Shown here: positions 46,741-58,136 of the stretch, one piece after another | How the letters are laid out: each line of letters starts with the position of its first letter | Numbering within the stretch: position 1 is the stretch's first letter | Assembly: GCA_039720395.1 (NCBI GenBank) | Contig: CM077833.1 | Coordinates: 7,331,036-7,395,035, forward strand | Origin: Liquidambar formosana | Taxonomy: Eukaryota > Streptophyta > Magnoliopsida > Saxifragales > Altingiaceae | Direction of reading: 5' to 3' | Length of the DNA: 64,000 nucleotides | The notes under the pieces: generated by a model | What the model was told of the DNA's origin: nothing | The model's database searches: none | Seen by the model: only the letters and a program-made list of their open reading frames with translations | Translations under genes and position numbers: made by a program

Positions 46741-47250
46741 ATCTTCTTAATTTTGCTTTATAGGCTTTTTAGTAGGATTAGTGGGGATGTAATGTTGCAC
46801 AATATCCGGATCAATGCCAGGCATATCCTCATAAGACCATGCGAAGGCCTCTACATTGGCTTTTAGAAGTATTATCAATTTTTCTTTTTCAGCAGGTGAG
46901 AGAGTTATCCCAATTTTAATTATCCTTGGCAATTCATCTGTCCCTAGATTGATTGATTCCAATTCATCCATGTTAGGTTCGGTAACGCCCCTTTTCCTAT
47001 GCTCGACGAGCTCCTGGGGGACGTCATTCCTAGGATCTATATCCATGCCATAGATATCCATAGAAGAGAGAAAGGAAACACTACAAATACGAAAAGAAAT
47101 ACACTTTATTGACTGAACTAACAAAACAAAACAAAGAAAAGAAAACACATGTGCCACAACTAGGGAACGACTCCTAACTCCACAAGGTGGGCTAGGCGGA
47201 CACACTTTATTTAAAAGGAAAGCTAAGACAAGCTACTAAGGAACCTACAA
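46741..47250 (-). pseudogene. E2 pre-RT region with possible intron
   Basis: The minus strand at 47045-46747 encodes MDIYGMDIDPRN, then SPAEKEKLIILLKANVEAFA and SYEDMPGIDPDIVQHYI, the usual start of the RT unit. Upstream, 47250-47062 is non-coding between a stop codon and an acceptor-like cgtatttgtag; a donor-like gtaggt lies near 47247. This fits the spliced intron known from Ogre elements, but I infer it. Confidence 0.5.
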
Positions 47251-48210
47251 GCTACTATCAGGTAAGTCGAGATCCTCGCCCTCAAGAACTTCTGCAATGG
47301 TACCCTCTTCAAGATACCAATTAAGGAACGGCACGGCTGCATGGTGAATTGAAGAACACTCGAGATCCGATTCCTCCATAGCAAGAACCGTATCTTGAAA
47401 CATTGTAACCATGGCTTCTGAATCCATCTGTTCTGCCCAATCCTCACTCTTCTTTTCCCAATAGTCATCATTGATTGCTTCATCATCAACCATTGTTGCA
47501 GTGATGGGATACCACTCAGTAAAGAATATTTCAAACCCCGGAACTCTCGCTTTGGTTGCTTTGTCAATGGATGGTTCGGGAAATCCACAGAATAGAAAGT
47601 TCCCCTTCCTTAACAAAGTAACCATTCAAAGTAGGTCGATATGGCGAAATTCGGATATCTGGTACCCTTCCTTCTGCTTTGCTTGACCCTTTCTCTGCTT
47701 CTCTGCAACATCTCCATACGGTCCTTCTTGGAAGGCTCATACCCCAATCCGAAAGTGTAGGTGACCATGCGGCTTTGAACGGAAATCGGTATGCCTTGCT
47801 GACAGCGTCCAAGTCCCATGCCTGGGAAGAAACTCATTTTCTTCATTATATTCCCCACATGCAAATTGCCATGAGGGCAAAAGTCGAGAGGTATCAACTC
47901 TCTCTGTTCCGGCTTTTTCTATGCATTGAACATACTCGAACCCAGACAATGGTGCCCCAACGGGCTCGGGCTTGATCTCGCAAATGGGTACCCCCAACGA
48001 CTTCAAGTCATAATCACCTTGGAGTGTGACAATGGCCCCTTCATAAGGGAACTTGACTTTTTGGTGCAATGAAGAAGGGACAGCCCCTGCAGGATGAATC
48101 CAAGGTCTCCCCAACAAGAGATTGAAGCACGACGGGACATCCAGCACTTGGAACTCCACTCTGAATTCTGTAGGCCCCATAATCAGCGGCAAAGTGACCA
48201 CTCCAATCAC
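47245..48210 (-). pseudogene. E2 protease C-terminal region and linker
   Basis: The minus strand at 48210-47737 encodes MIGVVTLPLIMGPTEFRVEF and CFNLLLGRPWIHPAGAVPS, the second half of the retropepsin fold. A linker frame follows (47625-47245) ending in an acidic stretch (LEGEDLDLPDSSL). Frame changes near 47740 and 47620. Confidence 0.7.
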
Positions 48211-48524
48211 CTCTCTACGGGTGTATCATAGGCTCTCACTGTTTGCCCGGATGGCACGAAGTCTGTTGGATCTAACCCCAAAACGGTGGCAGTTCTGAGA
48301 GGGCACACATTAAGAGCGGAACCATTGTCGATCAGGACTGTCGGAACCCTCTTTCCCATGGTGTCGACAGTGATGTACATGGCTTGTGAATGGCTAGGTC
48401 CACTTTTAGGTAGGTCTGCCTCTGAGAACACAATGGTTGAGTTCTTTGAGGTTGGATTCACCAAGTTCACCAAATTTTCTGGAGATGTGTCAACAGGAAC
48501 CTGTATCTGGTTGAGCAACTTCAA
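48207..48524 (-). pseudogene. E2 aspartic protease N-terminal region
   Basis: The minus strand encodes VPTVLIDNGSALNVCPL. The catalytic Asp is in the DNG form (48329-48321) rather than DTG or DSG, a form common in this lineage. Continuous with 48210-47737 after a small frame change. It would cleave the gag-pol polyprotein. Confidence 0.75.
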
Positions 48525-48674
48525 GATAGTCTAACGGTGCTTGTAAGAGGCCATGAGCAAACCCCATATGGTGATGTTGGCATTAGTCTTCTCAATTGCC
48601 TAAGCACTTCATCCTCCTCTTCTTGCAGGTCGAGGTGGCGATTACCTTCCAAGTCCCCAATGGGTTGTCAGATT

Positions 48675-49115
48675 CTAAAGCAGAGGCTTGAAATGGCGAC
48701 CCCCTCTAGTTATGTGCTCCACTTCGTCATCGCTTATCCACATATCATCAATCTCGCCTACGTCACCCATGAGGTCATCCCATGTGATTGTGTCGATCTC
48801 TTCCATTTGGACTTCCTCTAGTAACTCATCCCAACCCATGGGGATTATAGGCTCATCAGGGATGGGGTCGGGGTAGAGTACATAGTAATCAAACTTTCCG
48901 GACGACTCTCCCAACAAACCCACTTTAGGATCTCCTGCCTCGAACCTTTCTTTCAATTGTCGCTGCATGGACTTCTTTGGCAATACCAAAACCTTTTGAT
49001 TAATAAGGTCTTGAACTACCTTTTTCAGTATAACACAGTCCTCTGTATCATGTCGGGCGCCTGATGGTACAAACAAAATTAGTGAGGAGTCAAGGGCCTC
49101 GGCTTTGAATGGCAT
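48675..49115 (-). pseudogene. E2 gag C-terminal region
   Basis: The minus strand encodes GARHDTEDCVILKKVVQDLI, the zinc-knuckle-like HDTEDC motif of plant Ty3 gag. It continues with GLLGESSGKFDYYVLYPD and an acidic stretch. Same order as 22271-21701 in E1. Confidence 0.7.
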
Positions 49116-49858
49116 GGCAATATGAGCCCTTTATCACAACATTGGTGGAAAACTTGAGTCAAGGTCATGGGAAGCGGCGTGTATTGCCTTATGGGCTGAC
49201 GGGATTAGGACGAGCCAAGCTCGATGGCATTTATGTTGTTGGGAGGAGGCATACTGTGAGGGGGAGGGGATTTCGAGTGACATTTGGGCGATTTGGTGCG
49301 GTGGGTGGTGAAATGATCTGCTTGTCGAGCAAATCTTGGATTTCATGGCGGAGGCGATAACAACGGTTGGTTAGATGGCCTTTGGCTTGGTGGAACTTGC
49401 AATATCATTTTCATTGTAGTTCTTGGGCAATGGGTTTGGTGGAGGCCTTAGGTCGAGGGGTTTCAGGAGGTCACGGCTTCTCAGCTTTTCAAAGACTCTT
49501 TCGAGTGGCATGTATAGCTCGGTAAATTGGCAAGGTGAGGTGGAGTCATTTAGGAGAAAGGGCGAGTGGCTTAGGTAATGGTATTGACCTCAGCATTGGG
49601 GTTTTCCTCCGAAGTTTGTCCTTCGACTCCTTTGGATTTCCTCCATTTTGATTGTTCCATCGGCGATTGCTCTTCAACTTGTGTGCCAGCCCAACAAGAG
49701 CCTTGAAGTTCGGAAAGTAATGAGCAAAGAGATGCTTGTGATATACGGGCAGCAAGTCTTCACCACCAACTGATTCTGTTCTTCCTCATTCGGTGTCTGT
49801 CATCTGGAAGCCTTTGTCTCCACCTAGTGATGAAGGCGGAGAAAGTCTCGTTAACCCA
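49116..49858 (-). pseudogene. E2 gag core, truncated at its N-terminal side
   Basis: Broken frames on the minus strand. Near 49855-49790 the phrase NETFSAFITRWRQ is recognisable as the Retrotrans_gag 'ETFSxFxxRW' signature. At about 49858 gag runs straight into LTR3, so the N-terminal gag, leader and primer site are deleted. Confidence 0.6.
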
Positions 49859-52000
49859 ATCATGCAAAGAAAGAAAGCAATATGCAAATCTGGACAGAAC
49901 CATGACAAGGCCTAAAATCATCCATTAATCATGCAAACAAGAAAATGAATAACTAAGGACTCTAACTCAACCCTACATGCAATGACTCGACTAACATGCA
50001 TAAAAACCTATGAAAGACACACTAACAAGCATAAGAGACTCCAATAATATCAATAAACATGATAACAAAGCATATTCTAACCAAAAAGATGTCATTTTAT
50101 GTAAAATATGAAAATAGACCTCCCTACGGCGAGCTTTCTTAAGTGAAACTATCCTAGGATAATTTCACGTAAGAAAGTCGTTATGGGGAGGTGCAATCAG
50201 CATATCCTACGTAAAATATGTACCCTAGAACACAACAGAAGAGATTTCATGCTTAAACACATCACAAAAGACTCTCATGCAAAACCTCACTCAACGAAAA
50301 GGATAATTATCCTTAAAAAAGGATAATATCTCCAAAAACCCTATAAAATATACTATATGAATGCAAACCTAGCATGATTCAACTATACGCAGCATATATA
50401 GAATGATTATGATGAGCAACAACCCAAAAAATTAAGCTAAGTATGCTGTATAAAACCTACGCGATTTCAGGGTTATCGAAACCCTAATCTCACAACTATG
50501 CATAAAACCCTATGAAACAACTCTAAGACATGCTCAAATTATCATGAATATCATTCATATCATATATATTAACTAACAGGAGCATCAATTCATGGTAATA
50601 ATCACAGCAACCTAAACATGTGAACTATGCATGATTTAAGAAGATATAACGAATAAGGTTATCAAATCCTTGGTAAACCAGGGATTATCAAGCTTATAAA
50701 GCCATAAACTATCCTAAAATCATATAACATCACATAAACATTGAATTCAATCCATAAGAAGAACAATTGCATGCACTATAACTATCTTAAAAGAGGAAGA
50801 AGAAAGAGAAGAAGGAGAAGCAGAAATTCATGTTCAGCATTGAAAGGACATGCTTACCTCTTGTAGACTCTTCCTTGTCTTCAATCCTCTTGTTTCCTTG
50901 CTTGCTTGGGGTTGAAGAGCCTCCTCTTGAAGTCCTTCTAGCTCTCCAAACTCGTAGCTCCCTCTCTCTCTAAGTGTAAAGTGCAATTAACCTCTCCCTA
51001 TGTGCTGAATACCATGTCATTTATATAGAGAACTGACCCCCTAAACCAATGGCTAGGATTAATTCATTAAATAATGATCCTAGGGCTATTAGAGACTCTC
51101 TTGGTGCTCAAACAACTCAAACCTACACACTCCTAAGCTCAGACAAGTTGTTTTGGCAGAGGAAACCGTCAAAAGAGGGAAGATAGAGTCAGAAGTTGAC
51201 TTAAAGTAGGATTCCTCAGGTGACCAACTAGGCCTGGACGGTTAGCCATCTGGGCTTGGACGGCTGACCATCCAGCCCCGGACGGTTACCCGGGGGTCCT
51301 CTATTTCCGCTTCGGTTTTGACTTCTACTTGCTTCAGAAGTCCTAAAATCTTCAAATTAAGTCCGATTTTGACGAAATAAAAGCCAAAACGACCGTGTTT
51401 CGAAGAGGAACAAATTTTTAGGCATTTTAGGACAAAAATCCTTAACCATGGGTGCATGGTTAGGTTTTACAAAGGTGGTTAACCATGGTGCTTCACCGTC
51501 GCTAAGCTGGGTTTGTACACGAGGTCGAACCGAATGCTTTCCCAATCGAAAATTGATCTTTCTAAACATGTTTAGGACATAAATAAAGCCCAATTGAAGT
51601 TAAATAAGAGAAAATTGATTGGGTCTTATGAGTCAATTTGAGCAAACCAAGAAAAGGTCTTTTAGCCAACCCGAACCATTACGAGCCGAATTGATCTTAA
51701 ACCATTAATTCATGAAATTGAACCTATATATGGACTCTATATAACCATATGAACTTGATGGGATGACTCGGGATTCATTCCAAGGTCAAATGGAAAATAT
51801 ACGGCTTAAAAGACGATTATGCCCTTAAAGTCGCAAAAGTTCTTATTGACCATCGAGATGAACTCCAAATCACTTCAAAATTCATACACATGATATTCAA
51901 TGCCATAGAAACTCAATGCAAAAGACTAGACTCAAAAAATACTCAAAATCCTACATGAAATGATATGTCCTAGCTAAGGTGACAAAAATGGGGTGTGACA
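49859..52000 (-). repeat. LTR3, truncated 5' LTR of E2
   Basis: The minus strand starts TGTCACACCCC (52000). It follows LTR1 closely from 26925 to about 24757, including TATA (about 51027-51018) and the GC palindrome cluster (51215-51296). The last 860 bp or so of the LTR is missing. The junction with gag sits in 'aatcatgcaaagaaag', where a 4-bp GAAA is repeated. Confidence 0.9.
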
Positions 52001-52525
52001 CAAGCTAGTCCTAAAAAGATGGGGTCCCAAATCACCTAGGCCTCTCGCAAGCTGTAAACAAGCCTTGGGTGATTTGGGTAGGGTCTTTTCAATGCACACA
52101 TCCGCCCAATGTACAAACCATCTGACGAAGCATACACCTACATTTGCCTCTGCTATCCTGTAGGGTTGGACACTTGAGCGTGCCCGGGTTCCAATAAAAC
52201 AAAGTATGCATGAATGCATGAAGTGAGCAGTTATGTTTGAGGAAAGGATGACATACATTCACATGGCATGATACAGCATTTGAGCATATCAATCACATAG
52301 GAAAGCAATTAAATACTTAGAAAGTAAATAAATGCTTGAAAGAATAAAGACTCGTGCACCCCAAAAAAAGAGAAAAAGAGGTAGTCAGTAATCTGTTAGA
52401 AAATCTGTAAATCAATCATGAATAATAACAGAAGACATTGGTCTTATCCAGGTTGTATGGGAAATTAATAATTCTAAAGGGGATGTTAGAAACATCGTTA
52501 AAATCACATGGAACTAAACCTACAA
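52001..52525 (-). other. Leader of E1 between primer site and E2 insertion
   Basis: Non-coding. Begins with the second CAAGC of the E2 target duplication. No domain seen in the short frames. Confidence 0.55.
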
Positions 52526-52544
52526 GTCCCTAGTGGAGTTGCCA
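52526..52544 (-). promoter_or_regulatory. Primer binding site of E1, tRNA-Arg type
   Basis: The minus strand reads TGGCAACTCCACTAGGGAC, starting directly after the LTR end (gacagca). It matches the complement of a plant tRNA-Arg 3' end as I know it (TGGCGACTCCGCTGGGGA) at 15 of 18 positions. All three differences are G to A. tRNA-Arg priming is known for Ogre elements. Confidence 0.75.
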
Positions 52545-54460
52545 TGCTGTCGCTACCCCAAAAAAGGAAAAGGGGTTTTTCCTAAGATAGGACGACCCTT
52601 GAGGGACCTCTTTTTTTTTTCTTTTTTTTTTTTGAAATGGCATAAAGGGGGGTGTGTGTTGAGTTCATTTCAAAGGCGCCTTGACCGTCCTAGGCATGCA
52701 AGCATATCTAGAATTATCAAAGCTATGGAGTTCCTACCAATCAGGGGTTTGAGGACGCGATTGGACATCCTATAGTTGGTTTAGAAATGGGGTCATCTGA
52801 GATCCCAAAATAAGTCCATCTAAGGCCTTATCATTGAATGGGTCCATCTAAGGTTCGTTTGGAAATTGAATAACTCCTAGTGGTTTGTGAGACTAAAGAT
52901 TGAGGGTAGGGGGTTTGGTTATGAGTGGGGAAGGTGTGAGGCACCCCACATCTCCCGTTGGAATCCAATAGTTCCCGATTTTGATGATGTTTCTGATTAA
53001 AATCCCATTTGGTATTGTTGATTTCCTATACGAATAATCTGATATAGAATACCCTTTTGAAAGGTGGTGAATTCTATTATTTTGAAAAGAGATCCTTAAA
53101 GGCATTGGAATAAAGTCTTTTTGAAAGTGTTGATATTTGGGAAAATACACTTTAAGGTTTTTGTAAATGAGAATCTTTTGAAAAGACTACAAATTCGCCT
53201 TCCTTCTCATGGGTATTTTAGGTCAAATTGATTAACTCTAAAGTATCCTCATTTTACAATAGTAAAAAATCAATCCTTTATGAAAGGATGGAAATGGAAA
53301 TGATATGAGTTCATTTTTAAAGAATTAAAGCCAAGTGCGAACCTTTTTGGGATCCTGAGAAAGTTCGAGACTTTTGAAATCAATGGAACAGGTAAAGAAA
53401 AGGATGCTTTTTGAAAGCTATTGAAATAAAGGGGATGTTCCCTTTTGAAGAGAAAAGACTGCCTTTTGAAGACAGGGATTCCTTTTGAAGGAAGAAAGAT
53501 GTATTTAATTGAGAAAAGAACACTTTTGAAGTGTAAAGGAATTTTGTTTAAACAAGATAAAAGTGAAACTTTATGATTCTCAATCCATACGAGAAAGGAG
53601 ACCCTGCGTAGAATGATGGTTTTGGAAAGTTGACTTCTTATGATAAAATGATGTTTTTGAAAAGAGAGCACATGCCTTTTTAATGGAAAGAATTATTCGA
53701 GTCATTTTTGGAATGAACTCGTCAATTGAAAATAATGTGTGTGTTAACAGTTTGCTCGATGGCAAGAGGTTCTTTTTGAATCCAAATCTTTATTTGATAA
53801 AAATGGTAATGTTGTCAAAAATGATTTGTGGGAAAATGGTCCCATACAGGTATGGATAAAATCTTTTTGAAAACTAAATCTTTCAGCAAGGGTTTGAAAT
53901 ATAAAAAATCACTTTCAATTTTAAAAGACTTTTTGAAAAAGTATTTGGAGCTTTTTGAACCATAAAGATGGTTTATGAGGAATTTAAATTCAATCTTGGT
54001 GCGCACTTGAATTAATTGAATAAAGATGTGATCAATTAAATCTCCTAAGGATTGAGGTTTTACTACATGATATAGGCACACAAAGGAGTTCTTGGATTCT
54101 GGGTAGGATTATTCATTAGAGTTTGGCAGGTCAATTGATTAAATCCATTTGATGGTGATAAGCTATTATGCTATGGATGAGTTTTTTAAGCATTTGATGC
54201 TATAAACTTTTATCCATAGCATATTAGTTTATCTCAAGACTTTAGTTGAACCTTATTCACATGGGAATAGAATTGAAATATCAACATAGCATGAAATTTC
54301 AAGATAAACATATCAAAATGTCAAAAGACCTATAAACATAATCAACCTTGGCAAGGTTTGGAATTCATGAATGCGATGTTTATTGCTTTGAAAAGCACAA
54401 GTACATGTACAAAAAGTAAAAGGGCCAAGTAACCACAAAAGGAAAAAGTGCTTAAACATT

Positions 54461-54640
54461 GGGTGCAAAGAGTCGCAACGACCACAACCCGGAGGGTAGC
54501 GAAAATCCATAGCCTCTAGATAAAACGGTAAATAAAGTGATAAATAAATAAAAGCTGAAAATGTACAAGCAATGGGGCAAAGAGTCGCAACTACCACAAC
54601 CCAAAGGGTAGCGAAAAGCCATAGCCTCTAAATAAAGAAA
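54461..54640. repeat. 112-bp tandem duplication in E1 5' LTR
   Basis: 'caaagagtcgcaac' at 54466 recurs at 54578, and 'agccatagcctcta' ends both units. Confidence 0.8.
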
Positions 54641-55730
54641 ATGAAAAGTGAGAACAATCATTTTGAATGAATTTGTCCAAGTCTTGGTATTTGTCCGTTT
54701 ATCCAAGCATGGGGATATTCAATTAAGTCCGATAAGCTCCGTAGCAAAGGGGATTATTTTATGTTTAATTTGATTATGATTACCAACAAAGAAACAAGAA
54801 AAGGTTAGTATAAATAATATGCATGCATGCATGAACCTATCTTTGCCAAATTTGATTTTGTTTAAATATCATCTCAACCTTTTGATATGCTTAAATTTCA
54901 TTTCACACATCACAAATGCAAGCTCACATGCAATAAAAGAAAATGAAAAGTGGGTGCTAACAACCTATTGGAATGGTTTGTATGCCAAGGGTGGTTTAGG
55001 GTCTCCCTGCGTTTAACCCACCATATAGGACTTTGATCCCTTCACGACACGTGTTAGGAGGCCCATGTACGTACTCAAGCAAAGGCAAGAAGGGTGACAA
55101 TCACATATTGAGGCTGTAATGAATAATGAACTTAATAGGAAATTAAGAAAACTTAGGAATGAATTTTAAAAGGGAAGCTCACCTAGTGTAGGTGATTTCA
55201 CCTTAGCTTTGACCAAGTTAGGCTTGAGTGCTCCTTTCCTAGGTTTGAAAATCTCCCTTTGAGGTGCTCTCTTGAAGGCTCCAAGTGTGCTTGGAGGGTG
55301 GTGGAGTGAATTAGAGAAGAAAAGCTTGGTAACAGTGAAGTTACCAGTCAGACGACGTGAAATTGTCAATCAGCAGACATGAAATTGACAATCGTTCTGT
55401 AGTAAAACTGCAGCAGAATTCTGTGTCCTCTCCTATGCTATCCTAAAGCAAATTGGGTGGTTCAACCCTTGGATTCTCCCTCAAAATCAGCCCCTAAATT
55501 TGTGTGAGAGGTGTTTTGTGAGAGGATATGTGGTAGGTTTTTTTTTAGTGAATGGGAGGATATTGAATTAGGGTAGGATGGATTAGTGTAAAGGTTTTGA
55601 GTGGGAGGGCAAAAATGGAGACAATTAGAGGATTGCTTGGAGAGGTTTCGGTATGTTTTTTTTGTAGGATGAATGAAGGTGTTCTTGGTTGGGTCCCCTC
55701 AATGAATAGAAATGTGGGCTATTTATAGGG

Positions 55731-55740
55731 AAAAATGGAC
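55731..55740 (-). promoter_or_regulatory. TATA box of E1 5' LTR
   Basis: The minus strand reads ccctataaat. About 135 bp downstream of the palindromic motif block (55875-56010). Confidence 0.55.
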
Positions 55741-55874
55741 TTTTAGAGGTAAAACGGTCATTTAGGAGGGCATTATGGTCAGATGGGACATGGAGGGCAT
55801 TTAGGCTTTGTTTGGTGTATGAATTATCTCATTTGATGAGGGCAAAATGGTCCAAAAGTGGCAAAAGGGCAAAC

Positions 55875-56010
55875 TGCCTATCCATGCTGGCATAGTAGGC
55901 GTGGCCCATGCTGGCCTGGCCAACATGGAAACCAGTCCCATCCAGGCAGTTGTATTTCGGCTACAGAGCCGAAAGCAAATTTGTTTACGTAGGCATGGCC
56001 AGCGTAGGCA
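55875..56010. promoter_or_regulatory. E1 motif block in U3 of 5' LTR
   Basis: Contains catgctggcatag followed by GTAGGCGTG (55895-55903), the same half-site as upstream of the E1 PMD and DUF7745 genes. Also the inverted pairs catgctggcctggcc/ggccagcgtagg. The 3' LTR has the diverged equivalent at 2640-2790. Confidence 0.65.
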
Positions 56011-56446
56011 CTCTTATCCCAGATTTTGTGATGATTTCTCATCATCACACATGGGAACTTGTGATCTTAGATCAATGTACCCTTCTATAAGATGTAGGGC
56101 CGCTGAGGTAGGCCTAGGGTGGTGGCCCGCCCTATCATGGGGCCGTATGATTGTGCAATAGTGTTGGATCGACGATCGAATGAATTCTGACTGTTGATCT
56201 TGAATGTGGATTGGAACTTTGGGTCCCTAAACTTGGTTTAGGACCAAAAAGTGGAGTGTGTGCCCTCTAGGGTCAGATTGAATGGCCCGGATGCAAGCAT
56301 GATGCTTGTAGGGCTTCGCAATTAGGGTTTTGGTTGATCGTGAGCCGAATGAGGCCCGATCTTTGATCCAACGGTTCGGTATTGATCTTGAGGGATCGAA
56401 TTGAAGATCCAACGGTTGGTTTGACTATTGTGTGAGAAATTATGAG

Positions 56447-57945
56447 AAATTGAACTACCTAAAGTTGTATTAGGGGTTCAATTTTGGGGATTTTGGGGAT
56501 CGGAGGGTTTGCGCCCTCTGATTCCCAATCAAATGGTCCTAGACCGCTCTAGGGGCATTGAATTGAAGATCCTACGATTGAATTGACCATCAGATCAAGG
56601 ATTGTTGGGAATCGAAACACCTAATGCTGATTTAGGGGTTTGATTTAGGATAAATTGGGGATCGGAGGGTTTGTGCCCTCTGATTCCCAATCAAATGGTC
56701 CTAAACCACTCTAGGGATATTAAATTGAAGATCCAACAGTGGAATTGACCATCGGATCAAGGATTGTTGAAAATCGAACCACCTAGTACAGTATTAGGGG
56801 TTTGATTTGGGGTAAATTGGGGATCGGAGGTTTTGTGCCCTCTGATTCCCAATCGAATAGTCCTAGACCACTCTAGGAATATTGAATTGAAGATTCGACG
56901 GTAGAATTGACCATCGGATCAAGGATTGTTGGAAATCGAACCGCCTAGTGCTGTGTTAGGGGTTCGATTTGGGGTAAATTGGGGATTGGAAGGTTTATGC
57001 CCTCTGATTCCCAATCAAATGGTCCTAGACCACTCTAAGAATATTGAATTGAAGATTCGTCGGTGGAATTGACCATCGGATCAAGGATTGTTGGAAATCG
57101 AACCACCTAGTGCTGTGTTAGGTGTTCAATTTAGGGTAAATTGGGGATCGAAGGGTTTGTGCCCTCTGATTCCCAATCAAATGGTCCTAGACCACTCTAG
57201 GAATATTGAATTGAAGATCCGACGGTGGAATTGACTATCGAATTAAGGATTGTTAGAAATCGAATTGCCTAGTGTTGTGTTAGGGGTTCGATTTGGGGTA
57301 AATTGGGATCGGAGGGTTTGTGCCCTCTGATTCCCAATCAAATGGTCCTAGACCACTCTAGGAATATTGAATTGAAGATCCGACAGTGGAATTGACCATT
57401 GGATCAAGAATTATTGGGAATCGAACCACCTAATGTTGATTTAGGGGTTCAATTTAGGGGTAATTTGGGAATCGGAGGGTTTGTGCCCTCTAATTCCTAA
57501 TTAAATGATCCTAGACCATTTTAGGGACATTAAATTGAAGATCTGACACTGGAATTGACCATCAGATCAAGGATTGTTGGAAATCGAACCACCTAGTGTT
57601 GTGTTAGGGGTTTGATTTGGGGTAAATTGGGGATCGGAGGGTTTGTGCCCTCTGATTCCCAATCAAATGGTCGTAAACCACTGTAGGAATATTGAATTGA
57701 AGATCCGACGGTGGAATTGACCATCGGATCAAGGATTGTTGGAAATCGAACCACTTAGTACTATGTTAGGGGTTCGATTTGGGGTAAATTGGGGATCGGA
57801 TGGTTTGTGCCCTTTGATTCCCAATCAAATGATCCTAGACCACTTTAGGGATATTGAATTGAAGATCCGATGGTGGAATCGACTATCAGATCAAAGCTTG
57901 TTGGGAATCGAACCACCTAGTGCTATGTTAGTTGTTTGATTTAGG
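56447..57945. repeat. 162-bp tandem repeat array in U3 of E1 5' LTR, about 9 units
   Basis: Same unit as 3231-5370, with the same internal inverted repeat, but roughly four units fewer. Confidence 0.9.
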
Positions 57946-58136
57946 GTTTTCGGGCATCGTGCCCGTTCCTGGCCCTTGGGCTTTGTAAGTCGGAGGTCGA
58001 ATTGGGGAGAGGCCTTGCCCTAGTGGGTAAGACAAAGCGAATAAAGTTAGGTGCGGTGTGTGTTCGACCTAATTGCACTATTGACGGGTTGACTGATTTT
58101 GTTCGGAGACAGCCGGACAAAATTTGGTTGTCTACA

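Larger units (their letters stand above)
23895..52000 (-). mobile_element. E2: compound 28-kb Tat/Ogre-type Ty3 element with an internal third LTR
   Basis: Order on the minus strand from 52000: LTR3 (truncated), partial gag, protease, RT, RNase H, second RNase H, integrase, antisense DUF7745, antisense PMD copy B, LTR2, antisense PMD copy A, LTR1. Bounded by CAAGC duplications. LTR1 and LTR2 both begin next to the same internal sequence (gaagcccctcattgg on the plus strand), so both were 3' LTRs of an element. The 5' LTR lacks its last 860 bp or so, and the primer site and N-terminal gag are deleted, so the copy is dead. A Copia-like solo LTR lies inside integrase. Confidence 0.85.
23890..52005. 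other. Target site duplication CAAGC flanking E2
   Basis: CAAGC at 23890-23894, directly before TGTGAACCC, is repeated at 52001-52005 directly after GGTGTGACA. A perfect 5-bp duplication, the usual length for Ty3 elements. It defines 23895-52000 as a single insertion. Confidence 0.85.
2638..58136 (-). mobile_element. E1: giant Tat/Ogre-type Ty3 retrotransposon, host of nested insertions
   Basis: Both LTRs start TGTAGACA on the minus strand (58136 and 5560) and share the same U3 repeats. The primer site follows the 5' LTR at 52544 and a polypurine tract precedes the 3' LTR at 5579-5561. Pol order RT, RNase H, second RNase H, integrase reads leftwards from 21117 to 18032. Antisense PMD and DUF7745 genes lie between pol and the 3' LTR. 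The element is interrupted by E2 (23895-52000). The left part of the 3' LTR is missing or off-window, so the outer target duplication (expected next to gtgac at 58137-58141) cannot be checked. All its genes are broken. Confidence 0.85.
52545..58136 (-). repeat. E1 5' LTR, complete (5.6 kb)
   Basis: Minus strand TGTAGACAACC (58136) to gcgacagca (52545), TG...CA. U3 holds the 162-bp repeats and the palindromic motif block. TATA at 55740-55731. The R-U5 part (52545-55700) is non-coding, rich in 'ccttttgaaa' phrases, with a 112-bp tandem duplication near 54461-54640 and T-runs near 52610-52635. LTRs of this size are typical of Ogre elements. Small open frames are not called. Confidence 0.85.

Noticed and set aside
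23895..52000. Reading LTR1, LTR2 and LTR3 as three independent solo LTR insertions
   Set aside because: Only the outermost pair shares a target duplication (CAAGC). LTR1 and LTR2 have identical inner neighbours with a polypurine tract.
52526..52544. Reading the primer site as initiator-tRNA-Met type
   Set aside because: The sequence begins TGGCAACTCC, not TGGTATCAGAG; tRNA-Arg fits far better.
53270..54081. Minus-strand open frames in the E1 5' LTR
   Set aside because: Repetitive TTTTGAAA-type sequence, no domain, and located between the LTR ends after the TATA box.
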